Notes: generated by a model from the letters alone, not told the origin. Shown: positions 45,805-53,959, numbered from the stretch's first letter. The stretch is 64,000 nucleotides of DNA from Pseudomonas poae (GCF_001439785.1 NZ_JYLI01000007.1:62001-126000), one strand, 5' to 3'. Made by a program: numbers and translations.

Positions 45805-46058
45805 GATGTAACGCTCTCCGCCCACTTTATCTCTGTCGCGCTGCTCCACTGCACATCGGTAATGCCGTATTTCTCGGCCATGGGTCTGGAGACACGCTTG
45901 AGGTTCTGTTGCCCGAATTTGGGAATCACCGCCACGCCGGCATCACAGCTCGCCCAATGCCAGGCTTCGGCATTGTTCATCTGGGGTGCACGCACGATGA
46001 AGGACTTGGGTTCACCGTGCAGCTGGTAGTGAATAGTGAATAAATCGTTGCGTTTCAT
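45801..46058 (-). CDS. Small conserved hypothetical protein (possibly DUF6555-like)
   Basis: An 85-residue soluble alpha/beta protein. The motif FIVRAPQMNNAEAWHWASCD and GVAVIPKFG are its most distinctive parts; I believe a DUF6555-type family of Pseudomonas proteins has this layout, but am not certain. It is coupled to the 81-residue gene downstream by a 4-base overlap. No function is known. Confidence 0.65.
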   Translation of the reverse strand: MKRNDLFTIHYQLHGEPKSFIVRAPQMNNAEAWHWASCDAGVAVIPKFGQQNLKRVSRPMAEKYGITDVQWSSATEIKWAESVTS

Positions 46059-46124
46059 GAGACCTCCCTATGCTCATGAGTAACAGATAATTGACGTCAA
46101 AAAAGATTCAAAAAAGTTGAGACA

Positions 46125-46406
46125 TCAATCGTCGACGGTAAATCTGACAAAGCCTGGCCCCTCACTTGGCCGTTCAACTTCAACCGTCACGCCGCTGACT
46201 GAAGTGCCATCGGGCAGATTCACGGTGACGTAGTTGGGGTGACCGGGCCATTGCAGCGGTGTCTGGAAATTCAGGCTCACGATGGTTGGTTTACCGCTGC
46301 TGGTCATCTTGATATCCACCGATTCATTCAAGACTTCCTCGGGCTCTGTACCGAGGTGGCGGCGAGCGGTGATCACACTGGCAGGACCTTGATAGTCGTA
46401 AGACAT
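46125..46406 (-). CDS. Hypothetical beta-rich protein
   Basis: A 93-residue protein with predicted beta strands (VDIKMTSSGKPTIVSLNFQ, YVTVNLPDGTSVSGVTVEV) and no signal peptide or membrane segment. GAGG nine bases before ATG supports it as a real gene. It lies between two other hypothetical genes on the same strand. I do not recognise the family. Confidence 0.65.
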   Translation of the reverse strand: MSYDYQGPASVITARRHLGTEPEEVLNESVDIKMTSSGKPTIVSLNFQTPLQWPGHPNYVTVNLPDGTSVSGVTVEVERPSEGPGFVRFTVDD

Positions 46407-46499
46407 GCGGAGTTACCTCAGGCGATGGGGGACAAGCTTGCAGTGCGGTAGAGCCCTGGGCGTAAACGATCGTTCAATGCAAATGAACGAGCGGCGCTG

Positions 46500-47264
46500 T
46501 CAGTGCCGATGGGGCGTTGCCGTGGGATCGCCGATCTGGATGATCTCGCCCTGCTGCCACGCATCCGCGCCGGGGGCAACCGCTGGCGCGGGAATGTCGG
46601 CCCGTGCGGCTTTCTTTTGGTTGCTGTCGATTCCCAGCCGCTGATCGCGTTCGGCAACCATGCGCGGGTCTGCCTGGCCATCGGCGGTGAAGCCCATCAT
46701 CAGTTGGGGCACGCCCAGGGGCAGACGCTTGTCGAGGTCGGTGTGCCAGGTATGCCAGGTCTTGCCATAGGTGTGCACCAGTTTCTCCATCAGCGCGTGC
46801 TCGGCCACCTCGGGAATACCGGGCGCCACCAGCTGTCCCGACTTCACCTCGTGCACATGGCTGTGCCACAGCGCTTTTTCCGCAGGCGGCAGTGCGTTGA
46901 ACAACTGCTCGCTGATGATGTATTCCACGCCCATCAGCTTTGCCTCCTTGCGATTGCCGTCATAGATCACGCACTGGATCACCTCTTCGTTGAGGATGGC
47001 GCAGTAGTGGTGCGCTTCCATCTGTACATCGGGGTGGCCGTTGTAGAAGTGGAAGCCATCCAGGTAGGCGTTCAGCGCATCTATCGGCGGGCGTGACTGG
47101 AGCAACGCGGCGCCGGTGTCGAGTGCGCGTGTGCTCGCGGCCTTGGTCTTGCCGGGCGCCTCGACATTGGAGGGCGAGTCATTGCCGGCGCAGGCGCCTA
47201 GCAGGGCGAAGGCGGTTGCCAGGGACAATGCCTTGGCCGTGCGGTGGGGGGCGGTGTCAGTCAT
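46500..47264 (-). CDS. DUF1264 (oil-body-associated-like) lipoprotein
   Basis: A 254-residue protein with a lipobox (LATAFALLGACAGND), so a lipid-anchored envelope protein. The mature part follows the DUF1264 pattern: DALNAYLDGFHFYNGHPDVQ near residue 62, then QMEAHHYCAILNEEVIQCVI, GVEYIISEQLFNALPPAEK and LWHSHVHEVKSGQLVAPGI. This family is best known as oil-body-associated proteins in plants, and is also found in bacteria and fungi; its function is unknown. AAGGA eight bases before ATG supports the start. Confidence 0.8.
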   Translation of the reverse strand: MTDTAPHRTAKALSLATAFALLGACAGNDSPSNVEAPGKTKAASTRALDTGAALLQSRPPIDALNAYLDGFHFYNGHPDVQMEAHHYCAILNEEVIQCVIYDGNRKEAKLMGVEYIISEQLFNALPPAEKALWHSHVHEVKSGQLVAPGIPEVAEHALMEKLVHTYGKTWHTWHTDLDKRLPLGVPQLMMGFTADGQADPRMVAERDQRLGIDSNQKKAARADIPAPAVAPGADAWQQGEIIQIGDPTATPHRH

Positions 47265-47439
47265 CAGAGAGTCCTTCCTGTGGGGTGTTTTCAGGCTGGA
47301 GCGTCAACGCCGTCTTCAGCCCTGCGAAGGTTGGAAAACCTGAGGGCGCGCGCGTTCAAAATCTCTTTGGCATTGAAAAAGCTCGGGGCTCGTCATAAGA
47401 ATCGAGTGGAAAACAACGCATGCGCAGGGAGTCATCATC

Positions 47440-47940
47440 ATGTCGGTTGCCGCTTCAACCCTTGATTACCTTAAGCACCATCAACTGAAAATCACCACGG
47501 CCGAGTCTTGCACGGCCGGCAAGATCATCACTTTGCTCTCGCAGGTCGACGGCGGCGGTGCATGCATCGAAAGCGGTTACGTGGTGTATTCGCCGCAGGC
47601 CAAACAGCGTTTGTTGAACGTGCGCGCCTATACGATAGAGACCTTCAATCTCACCAGTTGCGAGGTTGCACGAGAGATGGTCCACGGCGCGCTGCACGAT
47701 AGCCCGGCCAATGTGGCGGTCGCCACCACCGGGCTGCTGGGGCCGGACGCCCTCGACGGCATACCGCCGGGCACCGTCTGTTTTGCCTGGGCCTTTCGTA
47801 TCGGGCAGGTTGTCAGCGTGTTCAGTCGCAAAGAGCATTTCAGCGGGTCGCGCGAGCAGGTTCAACTGGCGGCCTCTGTCCACGCCTTGCAATGGTTGCC
47901 GCACTTTCACCAGCGAGCAGTGGCAGGGGAGCGTGGCTAA
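47440..47940 (+). CDS. CinA-family nicotinamide-nucleotide amidohydrolase
   Basis: A 166-residue protein consisting only of the CinA C-terminal domain (PncC-like), which hydrolyses NMN to nicotinate mononucleotide in NAD salvage. The conserved TTAESCTAGKIITLLSQVDG at residues 19-38 and the central VAVATTGLLGPD with GTVCFAWAF are the family hallmarks. Pseudomonas keeps another CinA gene near recA; this standalone copy is a paralogue. It is followed by a glycosyltransferase gene after a 74-base gap. Confidence 0.85.
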   Translation: MSVAASTLDYLKHHQLKITTAESCTAGKIITLLSQVDGGGACIESGYVVYSPQAKQRLLNVRAYTIETFNLTSCEVAREMVHGALHDSPANVAVATTGLLGPDALDGIPPGTVCFAWAFRIGQVVSVFSRKEHFSGSREQVQLAASVHALQWLPHFHQRAVAGERG

Positions 47941-48014
47941 AGGATGGCTCAGATACTTTAAACCTTCTGCGCGTGCGCAGTGTCGATTGCTCAGGACACG
48001 TCGGAGGGAATGTA

Positions 48015-48719
48015 ATGATAGGGATCGTGATACCTGCCCATAACGAAGAGCGCTACATCGGCGAATGCCTCGACTCCGTGTTGCGCGCCACTGAACACCC
48101 GGCCCTCAAGGGTCAAACGCTGGAGGTGCTGGTGGTGCTGGATGACTGTTCGGATGGCACGCCGGCGTTGGTGTCGGCCAGGCAGGTACAGCGGCTGGAC
48201 GTGTGCTTTCGCAATGTCGGCCAGGCCAGGGCCACAGGCGCTGAACAGCTATTGAAGCGCGGCGCTCGCTGGCTGGCCTTCACGGATGCCGACACAGTGG
48301 TGCCACCAGACTGGCTGGCGCGGCAGATCGGATTTGGTGCCGACGCGGTGTGCGGCACCGTCGACGTGGATGGCTGGAGTGAACACGACGCCGCCGTGCG
48401 TTCGCGGTATCTGTCGCTGTACCAGTTCATTGAAAACCATCGGCATATCCATGGCGCCAACATGGGCCTGAGCGCTGAGGCCTATCGCACCGCTGGCGGC
48501 TTTCAGCATTTGGCGGCTCACGAGGATGTGCGGTTGGTGGCAGACCTGGAAAGGACCGGTGCGCGCATCGTCTGGACCGCCACCAATCCGGTGATCACCA
48601 GTGCGCGCCGCGACTACAAGTGTCGCGGCGGGTTCGGCGAATACCTGGCCACGCTGGTGCCCGGCCGTCTTGGCGCAGACGCGTGCCTGGGGGCGGGCGC
48701 TGCGCTCGGCGTCGAGTAA
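48015..48719 (+). CDS. Glycosyltransferase family 2 protein
   Basis: A 234-residue GT-A glycosyltransferase. The first strand is GIVIPAHNEERYIGECLDSVL, the nucleotide-sugar region is LEVLVVLDDCSDGT, and the DxD-like metal motif is in LAFTDADTVVPPDWLARQI. It lacks the C-terminal extension and membrane helices of larger synthases. The ATG at 48015 has GGAGG seven bases upstream, and the longer upstream frame is not used. It is followed at once by a small membrane protein. The acceptor is unknown. Confidence 0.85.
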   Translation: MIGIVIPAHNEERYIGECLDSVLRATEHPALKGQTLEVLVVLDDCSDGTPALVSARQVQRLDVCFRNVGQARATGAEQLLKRGARWLAFTDADTVVPPDWLARQIGFGADAVCGTVDVDGWSEHDAAVRSRYLSLYQFIENHRHIHGANMGLSAEAYRTAGGFQHLAAHEDVRLVADLERTGARIVWTATNPVITSARRDYKCRGGFGEYLATLVPGRLGADACLGAGAALGVE

Positions 48720-48721
48720 CC

Positions 48722-48970
48722 GTGGACCTGGTTGACTGGGTGCAATGGCCCGCCATGGCCGTGACCGTGCTCTCGGCATGGTTCATCGGTTCGCAGCGCC
48801 CGCGTCGGCGCATGCTCGCGTTTTGGGGTTTCATCCTCAGCAACACGTTATGGGTGGCCTGGGGCTGGCACACCAATGCCTACGGTTTGATCGTGCTCGA
48901 ATGCGTTCTATTGGGCATGAATGCGCGGGGCTTCACAAAGAATCTGCGCGCGCAGCGCAATGCCGGATGA
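48722..48970 (+). CDS. Small membrane protein (paralogue of 48977-49231)
   Basis: An 82-residue protein with two or three short membrane helices (PAMAVTVLSAWFIGS, AFWGFILSNTLWVAWGW, YGLIVLECVLLGM). The probable start is GTG at 48722, two bases after the glycosyltransferase stop. It begins VDLVDWVQWPAMAV, and its sequence is about two-thirds identical to the protein encoded on the opposite strand right after it. Function unknown; sequence resembles small inner-membrane DUF proteins of pseudomonads. Confidence 0.65.
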   Translation: MDLVDWVQWPAMAVTVLSAWFIGSQRPRRRMLAFWGFILSNTLWVAWGWHTNAYGLIVLECVLLGMNARGFTKNLRAQRNAG

Positions 48971-49203
48971 TCGCGCTCAGCGATTTCGCACGTTCTTTTT
49001 GAAACCGCGCAGGTTCATCAGACACAGGCATACCTGTAGCACGATCAGCGCATACGCATGGGCATGAACGCCCCAGATGACCCACAGAATATTGCTCAGT
49101 ATGAAACAGAAAAACCCCGCCATCCGCCTCGCCGGGCGCTGAGACCCGATCAGCCAGGCCGCCAGTACCGTGACGGCCATGGCAGGCCATTGCACCCAAT
49201 CCA
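48731..49203. repeat. Large imperfect inverted repeat formed by two paralogous genes
   Basis: The first arm starts GTTGACTGGGTGCAATGGCC at 48731 and the second arm, read on the minus strand, starts GTGGATTGGGTGCAATGGCC at about 49203. The arms are each about 220 bases and are separated only by the region around the two stop codons. The structure reflects a gene duplication in inverted orientation. Confidence 0.65.
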
Positions 49204-49231
49204 CATCACTCAAGCCGACATCCTCAATCAT
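48977..49231 (-). CDS. Small membrane protein (inverted paralogue)
   Basis: An 84-residue small membrane protein beginning MIEDVGLSDVDWVQWPAMAV. It shares about 50 of 76 aligned residues with the protein encoded at 48722-48970, including VDWVQWPAMAVTVL, IGSQRP, FILSN and RGF. The stops are six bases apart, so the genes converge. The start may be ATG at 49231, GTG at 49234, or an internal GTG corresponding to the paralogue's start. Confidence 0.65.
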   Translation of the reverse strand: MIEDVGLSDVDWVQWPAMAVTVLAAWLIGSQRPARRMAGFFCFILSNILWVIWGVHAHAYALIVLQVCLCLMNLRGFKKNVRNR

Positions 49232-49403
49232 CACTTCGTTTAAAACACAGAGGGTCGCCTGGGTGAATGATTCAGATTTTTTCCTAGCCCTCGCCTTAAC
49301 CGCTTGTCAGCCAGGCAGACGATTTGTTGAACAGGCGCGGGGGTGTTCGAGCCACATACAACAAGGGCTGCCGGCCCGACTTTTAATCCGCCTGGAGATA
49401 ATC

Positions 49404-49553
49404 ATGAAAAAGCTTTCGATGTGCCTGGGCCTTTGCAGTGTGTTCATGCTGCAGGGGTGCTTCGACAATGCCGACAACAACACCAAAGGCAATACCGATG
49501 GGAGCAAGTCGTCGGTGCAGATGCAGGAGGGTAAGGGGGAGGGGGGCAAGTGA
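49404..49553 (+). CDS. Very small lipoprotein
   Basis: A 49-residue protein with a signal peptide and lipobox, SVFMLQGCFDN, giving a mature lipoprotein of about 32 residues that is Asp/Asn/Gly/Lys-rich (NADNNTKGNTDGSKSSV). GGAG lies six bases before the ATG. Such entericidin-like small lipoproteins are common in pseudomonads, but the function here is unknown. The Gly/Glu/Lys-rich tail (EGKGEGGK) has an unusual composition. Confidence 0.7.
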   Translation: MKKLSMCLGLCSVFMLQGCFDNADNNTKGNTDGSKSSVQMQEGKGEGGK

Positions 49554-49731
49554 TTGAGAACTGGCTCAACCATGGCGCGCCGCCTGAAGAGCCTAATGGT
49601 CTGAGGACACAGGTCATGACATGTTTCGGGTGGCACGCGCTGAAATGCCGAGGCACGATGCGCGGGTCTTTTGTAAACGCAGCCTCAGGGCTATGATCCG
49701 ATGAACATGGGCAAAAATCAGGAGCGCTTCA

Positions 49732-50010
49732 ATGAAAAGTGCAGATAAGCAAGTTTCAGACCGCGAGATCGACGCCTTGGAACTATTAGTGCCTGCCCAG
49801 GCGCGCAAGGCCACGCTGTCTGCTTATTTTCGTGCATTATCGGTGAGCCAGCGCGGCGTGCTGTGCATGGATGAAGGTAGTCTGGTGCGTGTTTCGCAGG
49901 ACGGCAGTAAAACACTCGTTGCTCAAGGGAAGCCTCGTCGCAAGGTCAAGACTGGAGAGGTCATTACCGTGCGTCGAGTTGAAGAGCAAACGGTAGGTGG
50001 GCGTGCCTAG
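49732..50010 (+). CDS. Small protein coupled to zeta toxin, candidate antitoxin
   Basis: A 92-residue protein whose stop overlaps the start of the zeta toxin gene by 14 bases, so the two are translationally coupled. CAGGAG lies seven bases before ATG. The first half is helical (DREIDALELLVPAQARKATLSA) and the second half is beta-like and basic (KPRRKVKTGEVITVRRVEE), with no ribbon-helix-helix or epsilon-antitoxin match. Order and overlap are typical of type II antitoxins that precede their toxins. The antitoxin role is inferred. Confidence 0.65.
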   Translation: MKSADKQVSDREIDALELLVPAQARKATLSAYFRALSVSQRGVLCMDEGSLVRVSQDGSKTLVAQGKPRRKVKTGEVITVRRVEEQTVGGRA

Positions 50011-50728
50011 GCTGCGTATTTTTGCGGGACCCAACGGGTCCGGTAAAAGCACAATCAAGGGTGAGTTGGATCCCGCGTTAACCAAGTTGTATGTCAATGC
50101 GGATGAATTGGAAAAAGAGGCCAGGGCAACTGGCTTTATTGATTTATCGGTTTTTGATATCGCGACCACATTGGATGAGTTGCTCAGGTTTCATGCCGAA
50201 CACCATCTACTCATTAATAAGAGCCTGACTGATCATGTCAGTAAGCTTGGTTTGCAAGGCGCCCGGATTGATTATCGAGCTATTCTGGTCGACTCCTATT
50301 TTGCGTCCGTGATTTCTGACTTCATTCGTCAGCGCTTGTTGGAAAAAAGGGCGAGCTTTACGTTTGAAACGGTGATGTCACATCCCGGCAAAGTTGAGTT
50401 CATGCAATTGGCCCAAGCGCGGGGCTACCGCACCTATCTTTATTTCGTATCGACAGAAAACCCCGCAATCAATATAGATCGAGTGGAAATTCGCGTTAAA
50501 GAGGGTGGGCATCCCGTCGAGCCTGAAAAGGTTCGCGAGCGATACTACAAGTCGCTCGACCTATTGCCTGGAGCAATTGCTGCAAGTGATCGTGCCTTCA
50601 TTTTTGACAACTCCGCAGATCGCTCGGTCTTGCTTGCAGAAATTACATCCGGTGTTCAGCTTCAATATCACACGGAAGATGTTGCTGATTGGTTCTTTGA
50701 GGCTTACGCCGACAAGGTGGGTGGGTGA
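49997..50728 (+). CDS. Zeta toxin family kinase
   Basis: A 243-residue P-loop kinase of the zeta toxin family, which phosphorylates UDP-N-acetylglucosamine and blocks wall synthesis. Walker A is AGPNGSGKST at residues 10-19; the substrate segment FTFETVMSHPGK, the beta strand TYLYFVSTENPAINIDRVEI and the family motif RVKEGGHPVEPEKVRERYYK are all present. Start is GTG at 49997 or another GTG two codons later. It is followed by a GGGAGC-GG-GCTCCC hairpin. Confidence 0.85.
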   Translation: MGVPRLRIFAGPNGSGKSTIKGELDPALTKLYVNADELEKEARATGFIDLSVFDIATTLDELLRFHAEHHLLINKSLTDHVSKLGLQGARIDYRAILVDSYFASVISDFIRQRLLEKRASFTFETVMSHPGKVEFMQLAQARGYRTYLYFVSTENPAINIDRVEIRVKEGGHPVEPEKVRERYYKSLDLLPGAIAASDRAFIFDNSADRSVLLAEITSGVQLQYHTEDVADWFFEAYADKVGG

Positions 50729-50730
50729 CG

Positions 50731-50744
50731 GGGAGCGGGCTCCC
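50731..50744 (+). terminator. Short hairpin after the zeta toxin gene
   Basis: GGGAGC-GG-GCTCCC, directly after the toxin stop at 50728. It has only a two-base loop in the ideal pairing (four in practice) and no T tract, so it may slow rather than end transcription. Confidence 0.4.
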
Positions 50745-50841
50745 TTGCATGGCGAGAATCTGATACGCCCCGTCGAATTGCCGGGAGCGGCCAGACCTCT
50801 GCGACGATTATTGTTCCCGCACCTTAGCAGGAACGATCACC

Positions 50842-51729
50842 ATGCAGCCGCCCCCGAGCATCGTCAGTCGCTACGATAACCACGTTCACTTCTACACGGC
50901 AGCCGACCTTCAGCGCGTGTCGGGCCCGCTGCCCTACAGCTTGCCGGCACCGCATCCGTTGACGGCGTACCTGGACAGGCTGATCGATGCCGGGACGCTC
51001 CCCGCGGTCATCAACCATGTTCACCTGAGCATCCTGCCGGACTCGCACAATGTGTTCGCCTCTTTCGACGAGTTGAAGGTGCTTCAGGCCGCCAACCCCC
51101 GGCGGTATGGCGGCGTGAGGCTGGTCGGCACGATCAAGGCGCACCCGGTCTACGCCACTCACGAACGCCTTGCCCATCCGCAGGTCATCGGCGCGCGTAT
51201 CGTGCTGCACGATGCGCCGCCTGAAAGCGTGCACGGGACGCGTTTTTGCACCGCGCAGTGGTTGGCCTTCTACGCTCGGCTACTGCCGCACCAGCACGTG
51301 CATATTTATGCAAAAGAAGCCGCGACCACACTGCGCGTGCTGCGTCAGGTGCCGGAATCCGTGCGGGTCATCATCGATCACCTGGGCAGTTGCCACGGTG
51401 AACGCGGTGCGACGGAGCCTGCCTATCTTGCGCTGCTCGCTGAAGCGCAACGGCGCGGCACCGTGTGGTTCAAGGGGCCGGGCTATCGCACCGCGGTCGA
51501 CCCGCACACGGTTGCCCAATTCGTCACGCAGATTGTGCGGACCCTCGGTGCCGACAGGCTGCTGCTGCAAGCCAGCGATGCGCCGCATGTGGGGGTCGAC
51601 CACCAAGGTGTGGCGTATGCCCGCGAGTTTGATGTGACCCGTGCCTTTGAGTTTGTCGACGCTGTTGCGCGGCATGTGTGTGAGGCGACTCGCCTGCCGG
51701 TCAGCCAGTTGCTGCGAGGCGCTTGCTGA
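50842..51729 (+). CDS. Amidohydrolase-family metal-dependent hydrolase
   Basis: A 295-residue TIM-barrel hydrolase of the amidohydrolase 2 type (as in 2-pyrone-4,6-dicarboxylate lactonase LigI). The metal site HxH is seen in YDNHVHFY (about residues 11-18), a second strand VHIYAKEA occupies the place of another His, and VIIDHLGSCHG and LLQASDAPHVG contain the later His and Asp. The enzyme probably hydrolyses a lactone or a C-N/C-C bond. AGGA about ten bases before ATG. It is followed 32 bases later by an alpha/beta-hydrolase gene. Confidence 0.75.
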   Translation: MQPPPSIVSRYDNHVHFYTAADLQRVSGPLPYSLPAPHPLTAYLDRLIDAGTLPAVINHVHLSILPDSHNVFASFDELKVLQAANPRRYGGVRLVGTIKAHPVYATHERLAHPQVIGARIVLHDAPPESVHGTRFCTAQWLAFYARLLPHQHVHIYAKEAATTLRVLRQVPESVRVIIDHLGSCHGERGATEPAYLALLAEAQRRGTVWFKGPGYRTAVDPHTVAQFVTQIVRTLGADRLLLQASDAPHVGVDHQGVAYAREFDVTRAFEFVDAVARHVCEATRLPVSQLLRGAC

Positions 51730-51761
51730 TCTTCCCTTTGTACCGTCCGGGATATCCATTG

Positions 51762-52730
51762 ATGACCAGTATCCGTAGCAAAGAAATCACCTTCGCCGTC
51801 CACTACGGCGACGCAACATTGAACCTCAAAGGCTGGCTGTTCGAGCCCGATCTGCCTGCTTGCGACCGACTGCCACCAATCGTCTTCAACTCAGGCTTCA
51901 CCGGCGGCGTCAGCATGTATGGCCAACTGTTCGGGCGTGCGCTGGCGGCGCGGGGTTATCGCGTGATGACCTATGACGTGGCGGGTTTCTTTTCCAATAA
52001 ATACGTACGCAACACGCTCAAGGCCGGGGGGATCGAAATCACCCAGGTGATCCTCGAAGACCAGCGGGACGAAGTCCTCGGCGCCGTCGCCTGGGTACGC
52101 GAGACTCTGGGTGAAATGCCGGTGGTGGCGTCCTGGGCGCTGGGGGCTGTGGCAAGCCTTGGCGCCATGGCTCAATTGGCGGCAGCGGGGGGCGAGCAGA
52201 TCCGCTTCTGGGTGCCGATGAGCTATACCGGCACCCGTCAATTGCAAGCCTTGCGTACCGACAGTCAGGCGGCCGATGCAGCGATCCACCAGTTGCCGGA
52301 TGACGCACCGATTCCGCCGTTCGATATCGGCACCGAATCGACCCGTCTGGGCTTTTACCCACTGGATCCCCAGACCCAAGCCTATGTAGATCAGCAGTTG
52401 GGCGGCTATACCGAGGCGGGCGGCGCTGATCGCTGGCCGGGTTGCAGCCATGTAACGGCGAAGTCCTACAAAGCCTGCGTCGCCTATGACCCGGAGCACG
52501 GTATCGAAGGCGCAACAGGCTTTGCGCCTGCATTGATTATCCACGGCGCCGACAATACTCTGCACAGGCCGTCTGAATCCGAGCGCCTGTATCGGCACTA
52601 CCCCGGTGACGCCGGCGAAGGCGCGCTGATTATCCCGCTGATGCAACACGGCCAGCAGAACCAGGCGAACAATCCGCTGTTCCGGGCCATGATCCACAGC
52701 ATCGATGAAGCGATTCGTGCGCGCGGCTGA
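51762..52730 (+). CDS. Alpha/beta-hydrolase fold protein, possibly inactive
   Basis: A 322-residue alpha/beta hydrolase-like protein. PPIVFNSGFTGGVSMYGQLF and YRVMTYDVAGFF give the first two motifs and LIIHGADNTLHRPSESERLY the acid region; FWVPMSYTGTRQ lies on the strand before it. The nucleophile elbow is VVASWALGAVASLG, where the expected Ser of S-x-S-x-G is Ala. So either the Ser before it acts or the protein has lost catalysis. The true start is ATG at 51762. It is paired with the amidohydrolase gene. Confidence 0.75.
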   Translation: MTSIRSKEITFAVHYGDATLNLKGWLFEPDLPACDRLPPIVFNSGFTGGVSMYGQLFGRALAARGYRVMTYDVAGFFSNKYVRNTLKAGGIEITQVILEDQRDEVLGAVAWVRETLGEMPVVASWALGAVASLGAMAQLAAAGGEQIRFWVPMSYTGTRQLQALRTDSQAADAAIHQLPDDAPIPPFDIGTESTRLGFYPLDPQTQAYVDQQLGGYTEAGGADRWPGCSHVTAKSYKACVAYDPEHGIEGATGFAPALIIHGADNTLHRPSESERLYRHYPGDAGEGALIIPLMQHGQQNQANNPLFRAMIHSIDEAIRARG

Positions 52731-52783
52731 ACAGGCCGTCAGCCGTTGAGGACTTGCTGAGCATCAACCCTGTGGCTAGCCCT

Positions 52784-52948
52784 AATGCCGTTCAGTTAAG
52801 CGCAGATTCCCTGTGGCGAGCAGGCTTGTCCTGCGTTGGGCTGCGCAGCAGCCCCAAAACCAGGCGCTGAGCCGTATCAGGTACACCGCGTTTTGCTGGA
52901 AGGGGGGCGCTTCGCACCCCAACCCTGTGGCAAGCCCGCTCGCCACAG
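52784..52948. repeat. Composite REP/BIME-like repeat, copy B
   Basis: 52784-52922 matches 25532-25670 with about four differences, then both copies continue with GCAAGCCCGCTCGCCAC-type arms. It carries the same two opposed hairpins and lies between the alpha/beta hydrolase gene and the GlxA-type regulator gene. Confidence 0.85.
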
Positions 52949-52999
52949 GGTTGTTTCAATCACGTTTCCCTGGGTGGCCGCCCATTCGAGAATCCTGCG

Positions 53000-53959
53000 A
53001 TGACGACTCCCAGGCACATTGGTTTGCTCATGCTTCCCCAGTTCTCAATGATGGCGCTCGCTGGCGCCAGCGAGCCGCTGCGGGCGGCGAATCGGCTTAG
53101 CGGCGCGCGCTTGTATGAGTGGACGCTGCTGAGCGAAACCGGAGGGCCGGTATGCTCCAGCAGCGGCTTCGAACTGCAGACGGTGGCGATCGAGCACGCC
53201 CCCGCGCTGGACCGCGTGTTCGTGCTGGCCAGCCTGGACATCGAGACACAGAAACCGCCGAAGATGCTGCGCTATCTGCAACGCGCGGCGGCCCGAGGCA
53301 CGACGGTAGGCGCCTTGAGCACGGGCACCTTCATTCTCGCTCGCGCCGGGTTGCTCGATGGAAAACGCTGCACCTTGCACTGGGAATGCATCGGCCAGTT
53401 TGCCGAAGAGTTCCCCTTGATCGAAGTGACGCGCGATCTCTACGTCAACCATGACAACCGCTGGACCTGCGCCGGTGGCACGGCGGCCATCGACCTGATG
53501 CTGGCGCAGATAGCGCTGGATTTCGGCAACCCACTGGCGGCTAGTGTCGCCGAGCAATTCCTGCATGCCCGTATCAGGGCGCCGGAAGAACATCAGCGCA
53601 TGTCGATCCAATGGCGTTTCGGGGTTCATGACCGGCGCCTCACGGCGGCGATTGCCACCATGGAAAACAACCTCGAGCACCTGGTTGGCATCGACGTGAT
53701 CGCCGAGCGCTGCAACCTGTCACATCGTCAGTTGGAGCGCTTGTGGCAACAGCACTTCGGTAAAACCCCGAAAAAATTCTACCTGGAACTGCGGCTTAAC
53801 GAAGCGCGTCGCCTGCTGCGTGAAAGCGCCCAGCCTATCGCCCATATCGCCCACCGTTGCGGCTTCGTTTCAGCCTCGCACCTGGGCGACGTCTACCGGC
53901 GGACCTGGGGCTGCACGCCCGGCGAAGAGCGGCGGAAATTTGATGAAACCCATTCCTGA
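53000..53959 (+). CDS. GlxA family AraC-type regulator (GbdR-like)
   Basis: A 319-residue transcriptional activator. The N-terminal 170 residues form a class I glutamine amidotransferase-like (DJ-1/PfpI) sensor: IGLLMLPQFSMMALAGASEP, then VGALSTGTFILARAGLLDG around the place of the nucleophile elbow, here lacking the usual Cys. The C-terminal AraC domain has two helix-turn-helix units (DVIAERCNLSHRQLERLWQQ, and IAHIAHRCGFVSASHLGDVY). Members GbdR, CdhR, SouR and ArgR respond to glycine betaine, carnitine, sarcosine and arginine. The gene is followed by an ABC transporter for quaternary amines, which fits. Confidence 0.9.
   Translation: MTTPRHIGLLMLPQFSMMALAGASEPLRAANRLSGARLYEWTLLSETGGPVCSSSGFELQTVAIEHAPALDRVFVLASLDIETQKPPKMLRYLQRAAARGTTVGALSTGTFILARAGLLDGKRCTLHWECIGQFAEEFPLIEVTRDLYVNHDNRWTCAGGTAAIDLMLAQIALDFGNPLAASVAEQFLHARIRAPEEHQRMSIQWRFGVHDRRLTAAIATMENNLEHLVGIDVIAERCNLSHRQLERLWQQHFGKTPKKFYLELRLNEARRLLRESAQPIAHIAHRCGFVSASHLGDVYRRTWGCTPGEERRKFDETHS

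Noticed and set aside
48595..48876. Minus-strand frame opposite the glycosyltransferase end
   Set aside because: Overlaps two better-supported genes on the plus strand and has no motif or ribosome site.
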